Shown piece by piece: positions 1 through 6,445 of a stretch of DNA of 17,117 nucleotides (position 1 is its first letter; each line of letters starts with the position of its first letter). The notes beneath the pieces are model-generated. The model searched no databases, was not told where the DNA came from, and saw only the letters and a list, made by a program, of their open reading frames with translations. This stretch comes from JBBTCX01 sp038043045 (GTDB taxonomy: Bacteria > Planctomycetota > Phycisphaerae > UBA1845): positions 1 through 17,117 of the forward strand of contig JBBTCX010000212.1 of the NCBI GenBank assembly GCA_038043045.1, read 5' to 3'. The position numbers and the translations under genes are program-made.

Positions 1-884
1 GGCCTATTCGAGGAATACGGATATAACGCTACACAATAAAGGGAAATGCTCTAGCGACGTGGCCGACGTGATCACCCGGACGAAAGAATGGCTTGGCGTA
101 GTCCCCACGACAGAATCGGCTTTCTTGTTCCAGATAGTCGCTTCGGCAGGGGTTAAGCGTTCTTTGGCACCGCCGGGTCTAACTGAAGAATTCGTCGCCG
201 GGTCGAGCCCCGGCCTCCCTGGATACATCATGGCGAGCATCACTGGTACGTGCTCGTCGTGAATAACGCCGTGAACATCGCGTCGATATCCTGGGGGTGA
301 TTTGCCATCGACGACAGCGGCAGGTTGGTAGGTGTGGCTCGGCGGCGACCCGATGGGAATCGTCCGTGCGGCTACATTTGGAATCGGATCCATTCAACGT
401 TGCTGTGAGCGCGAACGGAAGCTACGATGATGCGCCGAAATGGTGGTCAATCGTGTCGGATTCTCCGGACGATTTAGAGGCGGCCCAAGATCGCATGCCG
501 CCTCAGCAGGCGGTCTTGGGCCGAGCCGCAGCCAAGTTCCCCCCGCCTGAGTTCTGCACGACGCTGCCGAACTTGGTGTCACTCACCGGTCCGAGTCATG
601 GTTGGTGCCGGCAAGCCGCGTGTCACCGCCCTCGGACGAACGATCCAATATCCGACAGCGGTGCGAGGCGAGCCGTTGCGATCCGAAGTCATAACCCCGG
701 CACCGCGCATGGGCCCGCGCCATTTACATTGGTTTTACACTGTGGTCCTATGCGGTCGCATGCGGCGAACAAAGCCGCCCTCTCGCAAGTGCTGGTGCCT
801 GCAAAGCCCTTGAAATCCAGGTATTTCCATGCTAAAAGGTGTCTTGGTGGCAAGACTTTGGGAGGCGTTACGGATACGGCATGG
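1..884. other. Gene-poor stretch left of the tRNA relic
   Basis: I recognise no gene here. Open frames exist on both strands, the longest being a plus-strand frame at 297-893 and a minus-strand frame at 4-393, but they overlap one another and lack a convincing ribosome binding site or known domain. The minus-strand 4-393 frame contains the short string RLTPAEATIWNKKAD, faintly like segments of phage tail-fibre proteins, which is too little to call. The stretch contains a small hairpin (197-214, GCCGGG/CCCGGC) and a large nested one (481-523). Because it directly precedes a tRNA 3' fragment, it may be the decayed right part of an integrated element; that is inference. Confidence 0.4.
481..523. 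repeat. Strong nested inverted repeat (hairpin)
   Basis: CGGCCCAAGA (481-490) is perfectly complementary to TCTTGGGCCG (514-523). Inside it, CCGCCT (498-503) pairs with AGGCGG (508-513) around a CAGC loop. The result is a two-tier, 16-bp GC-rich stem with a 7-nt one-sided bulge (TCGCATG, 491-497). No T-run follows on either strand, so it is not a standard intrinsic terminator. It lies in a stretch with no recognised gene. It could be a structured RNA, a recombination or replication site of a lost element, or a dispersed hairpin repeat. Confidence 0.7.
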
Positions 885-931
885 GCGGACTGAAAATCCG
901 TGTGTCGGCGGTTCAACTCCGCCTCTGCCCA
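885..931 (+). tRNA. tRNA-Phe 3' half (partial; probable att-site remnant)
   Basis: From the anticodon arm to the discriminator base this is a textbook tRNA-Phe. Anticodon stem GCGGA/TCCGT (885-889/897-901) closes loop CTGAAAA with anticodon GAA at 892-894. A 5-nt variable loop follows, then T stem GGCGG/CCGCC (907-911/919-923) with loop TTCAACT, the 3' acceptor strand TCTGCCC (924-930) and A931. No CCA is encoded. The bases 5' of 885 form neither a D-arm nor a partner acceptor strand (GGGCAGA expected), so the gene is not functional as written. Tyrosine-recombinase elements commonly use tRNA 3' halves as attachment sites and leave such a copy at the distal junction. An integrase relic lies about 240 bp away. 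Confidence 0.75.
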
Positions 932-971
932 GTGACAAATCGGTGGCACCTCTTGATGCGAATGAGTGCAA

Positions 972-1016
972 GAGGGTGTGAATAATACCTATTTTTCCAG
1001 GGTTTTTCACACACTC
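972..1016. repeat. Imperfect inverted repeat downstream of tRNA fragment
   Basis: GAGGGTGTGAA (972-982) and TTCACACACTC (1006-1016) pair at 10 of 11 positions across a 23-nt loop. It starts about 40 nt after the tRNA fragment. There is no uninterrupted T-run after it, only GCCTTTT, so a terminator is possible but not clear. An arm-type recombinase site or an operator are alternatives. Confidence 0.4.
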
Positions 1017-1166
1017 GCCTTTTGGTAATTCGTTCGACAAAATGCGATTCGATGCAACTGCAAACGCTTTCGGTGAACCCTGTTCCCCCATGTGAAACGG
1101 CAGCGCGGACGGCAGGTTTTCCGGCATACTATTACGTGCGATGGATTCGACGATGCGATTATCTGT

Positions 1167-1379
1167 TCAGGTGGCCAATGCAGCTTCTTTTTCACAGGGT
1201 TCGGGAGTCAAATCCGGTAGCGCGAAAAGCGCGTCGGCGAGCTGTTCACCTTTGGTGTGCGAGTAGCGGTCCATCGTGAGCGTGATGGTCGAATGTCGGG
1301 CACGCTGTTGGGCAATCTTGGGATGTACGTTGCCACGGGCAAGGTTGCTGTGGTAGCCCAAGTTCCATAGTTTGTGGAA
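1167..1379 (-). pseudogene. Tyrosine recombinase/phage integrase, C-terminal relic
   Basis: The reading frame (stop at 1167, open upstream to about 1469) contains LARGNVHPK, IAQQRARHSTITLTMDRYSH and ALFALPDLTPEP. This is the catalytic C-terminus of the planctomycete-type tyrosine integrases, including the nucleophile region DRYSHT (Tyr codon at 1263-1265). The HxxR box that should sit just upstream (family pattern FHALRHT) reads FHKLWNL, so the second catalytic arginine is replaced by Trp. Nothing further upstream resembles the rest of the catalytic or core-binding domains. About 70 of the usual 350-400 residues survive, so it is a dead remnant. With the tRNA-Phe fragment on its 3' side it marks a former integration site. 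Confidence 0.78.
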
Positions 1380-1474
1380 TTCTTTGGCGATTTTTCGCGG
1401 TGGATCGGTCTTCGTGTGGTCGGGACGGGGAGTGATGCGCAGGGAACGCGACGTAGTCACGACCTTCACCTTCG

Positions 1475-1504
1475 ACCGGCCTTGGCACCGGCGACAAGGC
1501 CGGT
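1475..1504. repeat. Perfect 10-bp inverted repeat
   Basis: ACCGGCCTTG (1475-1484) pairs perfectly with CAAGGCCGGT (1495-1504) around a 10-nt loop that is itself GC-rich. It lies between the integrase relic and the 3' end of the dockerin-like gene (stop at 1555). Being downstream of that minus-strand gene it could help end its transcript, but no T-run follows on the minus strand, so this is only a possibility. Confidence 0.5.
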
Positions 1505-1554
1505 TTCATCGCCGAACTTGGGTTAAGTCGAGAAAGCCGGGCCGTGACATCCCA

Positions 1555-2076
1555 CTACGGCGGGCATGGATGCGGGCAGAGATAATTCCCGGAAAATGCC
1601 TCCAACAGGGAAATCAGGTCGTCAACGTCAATGAGGCCGCTGCCGCCGCACGGAGCGAGATCACCCGCCGGACAATCCGCGAAAACGGCGAAGCCATTCA
1701 GCAGGCAGATCAGATCGTCGACATCAACAACACAACTTTGAATGATGTCGGCATACAATTGACAAACGCACGGAATTCCCACCGACCAAAAACCGCCGGT
1801 GACAGCGTATGTCCCTCCCGTCAGCTCACCCGCATCCGCCTGCCCAATCGTCCCGCCTAGTTCATACCCGTTTCCGGTGCTGAACATTTCCCCACCACTG
1901 TCGATCGTGCTCCACGTCAGGTCATATCCGTTGCCGGTTTGAGCGTTCACGACCAATGCCGTCTGCGTTGCCAATCCCCAAGAAATCAGAGCCGCGACCG
2001 TGAGGGAGCGGACCTTGCGAATCCGGTTGGAAGTCCCACTCAACGTTGTTTCTTTTTCGCTTCGCGGATGAGTCAT
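1555..2076 (-). CDS. Secreted protein with dockerin-like repeat pair
   Basis: A 173-residue protein whose exact role is unknown. Residues about 22-45 form a hydrophobic stretch after KVR, consistent with a signal peptide cut near VVNAQ. Residues 51-98 carry YDLTWSTIDSGG, GGTIGQADAGELTGGTY and TGGFW, a short module that recurs in planctomycete exported proteins. The C-terminus holds two similar segments, CVVDVDDLICLLNGF (about 115-129) and GLIDVDDLISLLEAF (about 147-161), which resemble dockerin/EF-hand-like repeats; several cysteines could form disulphides. The ATG overlaps the stop codon of the upstream S74-domain gene as ATGA, with GGAAGGTGG just upstream as ribosome binding site, so the two genes are probably translationally coupled. 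Dockerin-like ends often anchor or assemble exported proteins; that function here is inferred. Confidence 0.75.
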   Translation of the reverse strand: MTHPRSEKETTLSGTSNRIRKVRSLTVAALISWGLATQTALVVNAQTGNGYDLTWSTIDSGGEMFSTGNGYELGGTIGQADAGELTGGTYAVTGGFWSVGIPCVCQLYADIIQSCVVDVDDLICLLNGFAVFADCPAGDLAPCGGSGLIDVDDLISLLEAFSGNYLCPHPCPP

Positions 2077-3524
2077 TGACCACCTTCCACTTTCGAGGCG
2101 TTCTGCCCAGCAAACATCGCTTCGATCTTGGCGAGCCGCGCTTCCAGTGCATCATTGCGCTGTTTCAGTTCTTCCATTTCGCAATCCTTTTCCTGCACGA
2201 TATCGTGCAACTCCTTGATCGCTGCGACGGCGTAGACGTTCGCCGGATAGGAGTCCATTTGCAGGAGGCCGTCCTCGCCGCTGTCCTGCACCGAGTCGGG
2301 GAAGACTTTGCGGAACTCCTGGGCGATGTAGTTAAAATAGGGCTGGTCCTTCACCGAAGGATGCTTGGCGCGGTATTCATCGGTGTAGTAGAAGGCCACA
2401 GGCCGTAGTTGGTCGATGACGGCCAATGCGGCTTTCACGGGTTGAACCTGCTGCTTAATCGCGGCGTCTGAATTGGCCAACCAGCTCCCGGCCGTGGTCT
2501 TGGAAGCGTCGCCCTCTACTTCTAATCGGTTGGTCCCCGGCGTGCGGCCGATGCCGACGTTTCCTGGCGTCTTGATTCGCATTGCCTCTACGGCGTCCGT
2601 TGCATCTGCATTCGGTACCACAAAGCGAATGAATCCGAGATTATCTGCACCTGACTTGCCGCCGGAAATCGACCCCAAACTTATGCCGTTGTTTAGAAAA
2701 TGGATTTGACCAGTGTCTGAGACTGTATCAACCGAATTCAGGCCGTTCAATTCAAGCAAGGCCAGCGCAGCATCAGCGGTACTTCCAGAACTTCCGCCAT
2801 GAAGGGTCAAGGCGCGAGCACCCTGTCCAGGGTGGGTCAGATTTGTCGTCGTCCTTCCGATGCCGACGTTGCCCCCCTGTTTGATGTACAAGTGACACTG
2901 CGCGTCAGTAATTGAACAGAAGACTAACTCGTCCACCCCACCATTCGATTGGATGCGCCAGGCGCCCGACCCGCTCTGTGTGTTCTCAAGTCGAATGGAA
3001 CCGTCATATGGTGCATCTCCCCGAATATCGAGTTGGTCGGGTCCTGGCGTTGATGTCCCGATCCCGACGAATCCGTTGGCATAGTATACGTTTGAATCTT
3101 CCGTGCGCCAGGGTGCAGCGGAGAAGTGGGAATATGGCGCGGGTTTGAGTTCCTGGCGCGGTGTCAGTATCGTGGCACTCGCGTCGCCGGGACATTGCAC
3201 GGCGATCTCCAGCCACCGGGCCTGGCCGTTGATCGCATCAGGACCAAAGTCGATGTTGGTCGTGAACAACCCATTGGCCACGCTGATCGGCAGCGGCCCC
3301 ACCGGCGAAGTACCCACCTGATTTCCAGCAACCGACGCATCCCACAGGCCGAAAGTCATGTCGCAAACGACGGGCGAAGGATTGCCGATCGGGGAACTGT
3401 TTTTGATGAGCCGACCCTGATAGGTAAACGCCGTACCCAGCGGAGCGCCCACCGCCGTACCCATTTGTATCGCCAACAGCGCGCAAAACACGCCAACAAG
3501 CATTGATCTCAGACCCGTCTTCAT
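2073..3524 (-). CDS. Exported repeat protein with C-terminal S74 intramolecular chaperone domain
   Basis: A 483-residue protein from the ATG at 3524. Residues 1-27 are a signal peptide ending VGA. The first mature third (TAFTYQGRL, ARWLEIAV, TPRQELKPAPY) is a planctomycete exported-protein module. Three VGIG units (about 153, 219, 322) are typical of fibre-like proteins. Residues about 348-440 match the peptidase S74/endosialidase chaperone domain, which helps fibre trimers fold and then cuts itself off before a Ser-Asp; here the candidate is S352-D353 in LANSDAAIK. A coiled coil (about 440-470) ends the protein. I chose 3524 because AAAGGGAG lies 7 nt upstream; a TTG at 3542 and an ATG at 3530 are in frame but poorly spaced. 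It overlaps the dockerin-like gene by 4 nt. It probably forms a surface fibre; the target is unknown. Confidence 0.85.
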   Translation of the reverse strand: MKTGLRSMLVGVFCALLAIQMGTAVGAPLGTAFTYQGRLIKNSSPIGNPSPVVCDMTFGLWDASVAGNQVGTSPVGPLPISVANGLFTTNIDFGPDAINGQARWLEIAVQCPGDASATILTPRQELKPAPYSHFSAAPWRTEDSNVYYANGFVGIGTSTPGPDQLDIRGDAPYDGSIRLENTQSGSGAWRIQSNGGVDELVFCSITDAQCHLYIKQGGNVGIGRTTTNLTHPGQGARALTLHGGSSGSTADAALALLELNGLNSVDTVSDTGQIHFLNNGISLGSISGGKSGADNLGFIRFVVPNADATDAVEAMRIKTPGNVGIGRTPGTNRLEVEGDASKTTAGSWLANSDAAIKQQVQPVKAALAVIDQLRPVAFYYTDEYRAKHPSVKDQPYFNYIAQEFRKVFPDSVQDSGEDGLLQMDSYPANVYAVAAIKELHDIVQEKDCEMEELKQRNDALEARLAKIEAMFAGQNASKVEGGQ

Positions 3525-3574
3525 TTGCATTCTCCCTTTCAAAGAAACTTGTGAACCCGAATATTACCGTGAAT

Positions 3575-3603
3575 ATACTACCCCAACGACCGATAAATAA
3601 CAA
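3575..3603 (-). promoter_or_regulatory. Candidate sigma-70-type promoter for the S74/dockerin-like pair
   Basis: On the minus strand TTGTTA (3603-3598) and TAGTAT (3580-3575) are separated by 17 nt and match the -35 and -10 consensus at 4 of 6 positions each. The region is notably AT-rich compared with its surroundings and ends about 50 nt before the chosen start at 3524. Seen by eye only. Confidence 0.4.
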
Positions 3604-3736
3604 GAAAAACGTAAATCAAGATTGTGCTCAAACTGACCGAATTTCGTCATCCATGCGGGCCGGTGGCACCACCAAGCGCGAGCTCGGCGGCGGGTTGAGT
3701 TTGTCGGGCAGGTCTTCGACCCGACGTAACCTTGAT

Positions 3737-4564
3737 TCAATCGTATGACACCGGCTGACACTTCGAACAAAGGAACGTCGACCGACCCGCCGCGATAATC
3801 CGAACAATCTGAAAACCGCACGTTCGGCACGCTTCTCCCTCTCTTTGATACACCCGATGATGGCGGCGAAACCCCCCTTCGGTGCCGTCCGGTTGGCGAT
3901 AATCCACCAACGTCGTCCCACGAAATCGAATCGCCCGACGCAACGTGCTCTTGATCGATTGAAGCAGCTTCGCGCCTTCCTCCCGCGTCAACCCTTCCGC
4001 GCGTCTGAGGGGATGAATCCCCGCTGCGTGCAACGACTCATCGCAGTAAATATTCCCGAGTCCCGCAATCGCCTGCTGATCCAACAGCAAGGCCTTGATC
4101 TGTCTCGATCGAGCCAACAATTGCAGAAATTTCGCCCGAGATAATTCCAACGGTTCGGCCCCGAGCTCGCGAAGTCCTCGGCCCGGCCCATCCATTTTGT
4201 CCGTCGAAAACCAGACGCCACCAAATCTTCTCGGATCCCGAAATCGCAATTCTCGTTGACCGTCTCCGAATCCGATTCGCAAGTGGGTGTGGGTTTCCAG
4301 CGGTTGCGCGGGGTCGCACATTGTGATCCGACCGCTCATTCCAAGGTGAAAAACCAAACGGCCCTCGGGTTCCAAGTCAATTTCGATTCTCTTCCCTCGC
4401 CGTGCGATGGCGATCACGCGTTTGCCGGACGATTCGGTTTCCAATGACTCGATGCCGGCACGTACGATGTCTCGCCGCGAGAGCCAAACTCGGTGGATCG
4501 AAAGGCCGAGCATTCGACTCGAAAGTTCGCGGGCGATCGTCTCCACTTCAGGTAATTCGGGCAT
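3737..4564 (-). CDS. mutM: Formamidopyrimidine-DNA glycosylase (Fpg/MutM)
   Basis: A 275-residue base-excision repair enzyme that removes oxidised purines such as 8-oxoguanine and nicks the DNA. The start PELPEVE supplies the N-terminal catalytic proline (after Met removal) and Glu3. Lys58 in RRGKRIEI is the conserved beta-hairpin lysine. FRDPRRFG is the family's loop, AGLGNIYCDESL is the helix-two-turn-helix DNA-binding motif, and the C-terminal CRTCG…CSKCQ is the four-cysteine zinc finger. Length and all key residues are normal. The frame stays open upstream to 5383, but that extension only shadows the methyltransferase on the other strand; the family start is MPELPEV at 4564. It is divergent from the methyltransferase, with 84 nt between the start codons. 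Confidence 0.97.
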   Translation of the reverse strand: MPELPEVETIARELSSRMLGLSIHRVWLSRRDIVRAGIESLETESSGKRVIAIARRGKRIEIDLEPEGRLVFHLGMSGRITMCDPAQPLETHTHLRIGFGDGQRELRFRDPRRFGGVWFSTDKMDGPGRGLRELGAEPLELSRAKFLQLLARSRQIKALLLDQQAIAGLGNIYCDESLHAAGIHPLRRAEGLTREEGAKLLQSIKSTLRRAIRFRGTTLVDYRQPDGTEGGFRRHHRVYQREGEACRTCGFQIVRIIAAGRSTFLCSKCQPVSYD

Positions 4565-4648
4565 GTTTTTGAAACCGTTGCAAAAAACCAACTCGTTCGC
4601 CACACTAGCTCTTGGGCGGGACGAACACAAAAGACAGGATAAAGGATT

Positions 4649-5377
4649 ATGAGTGAAACCAACATCGCCATCGCCGAAACGACGGGCGACTTGTTCGAAT
4701 GGCAAAGCGGCGTGGCCACCTTTCGCGGTTTGCCCGTGCAGCAACGATGCCTGCGACTTGCAGGCCGAGACTTCACGATCTGGTCGCTCCAAGACGCCGC
4801 ACAACTTCTCGATCACGAGGAGTACGCAAAGCCGTTTATCGACGCCGACATCGCGCCGTACGGGCTTGAGCTCTGGTCTGTGGCGGTCCTGTTGGCGGAG
4901 CACGTTTTGCAGGATGAACCGGGCCGAGGTCGATCCGCCTTGGACCTCGGTTGCGGTCTGGGTCTCACCGCGATCGCCGCGACGGTTCACGGTTGGAAAG
5001 TTCTCGCCGCCGATCACGAGCCGACTTCGCTTCGATTCGCGAGCTACAACGCGGATTATAACGGAGTTTCCGTATCCGAATTCACCCCGTTCGATTGGAA
5101 CCATCCCCCTGCTGATCTCCGAGTGGATCGAGTTTTCGCGGCTGACGTGCTCTATCAACGTGTCGATCATGTGCCGATTCTTCGGTGCCTTGCTGTGGCA
5201 CTCGCTCGGGATGGAATGGCTTGGATCGCCGATCCGAATCGTCCCGTGGCCGATGGCTTTTCCGAATTGGCCGCTGAGCACGGCTGGTCGGTGGAGATTC
5301 GATCGGGTGTGGCGCCGAATTTTTTCTCCGGTCCGCCGATTCAAGGTCGAATTTTTCAACTTCGCCGCAAAACCTGA
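4649..5377 (+). CDS. Class I SAM-dependent methyltransferase, family 16/METTL-like
   Basis: A 242-residue methyltransferase. LDLGCGLGL (98-106) is SAM-binding motif I and ADHEP (about 121-125) ends the second strand with its acidic residue. FAADVLYQ (163-170) is the post-motif position typical of the family-16 group, which includes protein-lysine methyltransferases such as the ETFB-specific one. The upstream piece IAPYGLELWSVAVLLAEHV also fits that group, where a conserved Trp lies before motif I. The target cannot be read from the sequence; lysine on a protein is the best guess. The ATG at 4649 has AAAGGA 2-8 nt upstream, and no frame extension beyond it is needed. It is divergently placed from mutM, so the two may share a promoter region (4565-4648). 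Confidence 0.82.
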   Translation: MSETNIAIAETTGDLFEWQSGVATFRGLPVQQRCLRLAGRDFTIWSLQDAAQLLDHEEYAKPFIDADIAPYGLELWSVAVLLAEHVLQDEPGRGRSALDLGCGLGLTAIAATVHGWKVLAADHEPTSLRFASYNADYNGVSVSEFTPFDWNHPPADLRVDRVFAADVLYQRVDHVPILRCLAVALARDGMAWIADPNRPVADGFSELAAEHGWSVEIRSGVAPNFFSGPPIQGRIFQLRRKT

Positions 5378-5446
5378 AAACACGGCCTGTGCTTTTGTGA
5401 TCGCTATTTTGCAGTTTGGGTGTTACAAATATAAGGTCAACGCCGG

Positions 5447-5476
5447 TTTGTCGCACAAAAAAGCACTTTGTCGCAC
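5447..5476 (+). repeat. Two TTTGTCGCAC direct repeats spaced exactly 20 bp
   Basis: The decamer TTTGTCGCAC occurs at 5447-5456 and again at 5467-5476, a spacing of two helical turns. Transposase-binding sites at the ends of Mu-like and related DDE elements are arranged as direct repeats of about 20-22 bp, and a gpT-like phage fragment follows to the right in the expected orientation. The link between the repeats and a phage end is inference. No inverted partner (GTGCGACAAA) was seen in this window. Confidence 0.55.
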
Positions 5477-5537
5477 GGTGAATAGGACGGGGAATCTTCG
5501 TTTGCCGTGTTGGGTTGTGACGGCGGGTTTGAAATGA

Positions 5538-6350
5538 TTGTGTGAATTGTTTCGTTGGCGGTTTGTAGTCGCCAAGCGCGGTCAAAAGGCGCGAGGCTCC
5601 AACCTCAGTGAACCTGCCGATGGGGCCTTCGAAGTCGAAGAGTACTTCAAGATGCTCGCCGAAAACTACGCTGAACAGTGGGCCAAAATCAGGGAAGGCA
5701 CTTCCGATGACATCGTAAAAACTCTCGTTAACCATTGGACGAAGCCTTCCCGGCAAGGTCGGAGTACGGACTACTGATCATGTTGCGCGGCATGGACGCC
5801 GCGTGACGGACGCGCCGCCACCCACAAGGGTTGTCTGATTTCGCAATTGCTCATCAACGGCGAAACGTCGGGCTTCAACAGCTACGACAACACGTCGTTT
5901 TTCAACGATGCTCACGTCTCCGGCGATTCGGGAAATCAAGACAATAAGCTCGGTGCGTCCGCCACCGCGTCCACCGATCCCACCGTGGCCGAATTCAAAA
6001 CCGCACTCCGCGCCGCAATCGCCGCGATGGTTCAAACGAAGTCGGTGGAATTCAATCGCGGATCAAGCCCCGAAGGTCTGGTAAGGCCATTTCGAAGGGC
6101 GATCGATCGTGGTTCGAACCGCCAGCGAATCACGGATATCCTCGCGCGGGAAACTTCTGTTGCAACCTCCAGTGCCACGACCCGCCAAGCGCTGAACGAA
6201 CTCGACACCTCTGGCGCCAACGTGAACATCCGGGATTTCATTTCCGGCTTGCCCGGATTCGAGGGTGAGAACGCCGCCGAGTTGGCTCCCATCGTGCAGG
6301 GTCTTCGCGCCATTCGTGGTAAGTCGCTAAAATTCGGAAGGGACAGCTAG
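5538..6350 (+). pseudogene. Frameshifted Mu-like phage head protein (gpT-like) fragment
   Basis: No single frame covers this gene, but conserved-looking sequence moves between frames. Frame A (5538-5731) gives VEEYFKMLAENYAEQ and IREGTSDDIVKTLV. A second frame (about 5732-5803) gives PLDEAFPARSEYGLL then MLRGMDAA. Frame A resumes at about 5811 with AATHKGCLISQLLING, then YDNTSFFNDAHVSGDSG. The last part resembles the Mu-like prophage major head subunit gpT (family pattern: LLxxG, YDGxxFF, H/D, G). The frame-A segment also has an in-frame TGA at 5775-5777. After about 6040 similarity stops, though the frame stays open to 6350 (TRQALNELD, RDFISGLPGF), which I do not recognise. At least two indels make it a relic. 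The gpT assignment is moderate; a different phage structural protein is possible. Confidence 0.6.
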
Positions 6351-6361
6351 AGCGGACAAGT

Positions 6362-6373
6362 CCGACATGTCGG
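6362..6373. repeat. 12-bp palindrome CCGACATGTCGG
   Basis: A perfect palindrome lies between the gpT-like relic (ends 6350) and the 3' end of the prenyl synthase gene (6446, minus strand). An overlapping weaker inverted repeat, GGAC-AA-GTCC, covers 6354-6363. No T-run follows, so it does not look like a convergent terminator. A protein-binding site is possible but unsupported. Confidence 0.35.
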
Positions 6374-6445
6374 TGGCACACGGCGTTCATCGATACCGAG
6401 GTTTTCCGCGGAACGACGTCGCGGCATCGATAGGTCGATCCATTC

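Noticed and set aside
297..893. Plus-strand open frame of 198 codons
   Set aside because: No domain or clear ribosome binding site; it runs through the strong hairpin and into the tRNA fragment, as a chance frame in GC-rich DNA would.
859..931. A complete functional tRNA-Phe gene
   Set aside because: The 3' half is perfect, but bases 859-884 do not form a D-arm, and the 5' acceptor candidate GGGAGGC mismatches TCTGCCC at two positions. GGGCGGA at 883-889 would pair with the acceptor but overlaps the anticodon stem.
4565..5383. N-terminal extension of about 270 residues on the Fpg frame (minus strand)
   Set aside because: It lies wholly opposite the methyltransferase gene, and the conserved Fpg N-terminus MPELPEV with its catalytic proline starts at 4564.
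5378..5400. Intrinsic terminator after the methyltransferase (AAAACAC…GTGCTTTT)
   Set aside because: The stem is only about 3 G-C pairs with a bulge and a short T-run; too weak to call.
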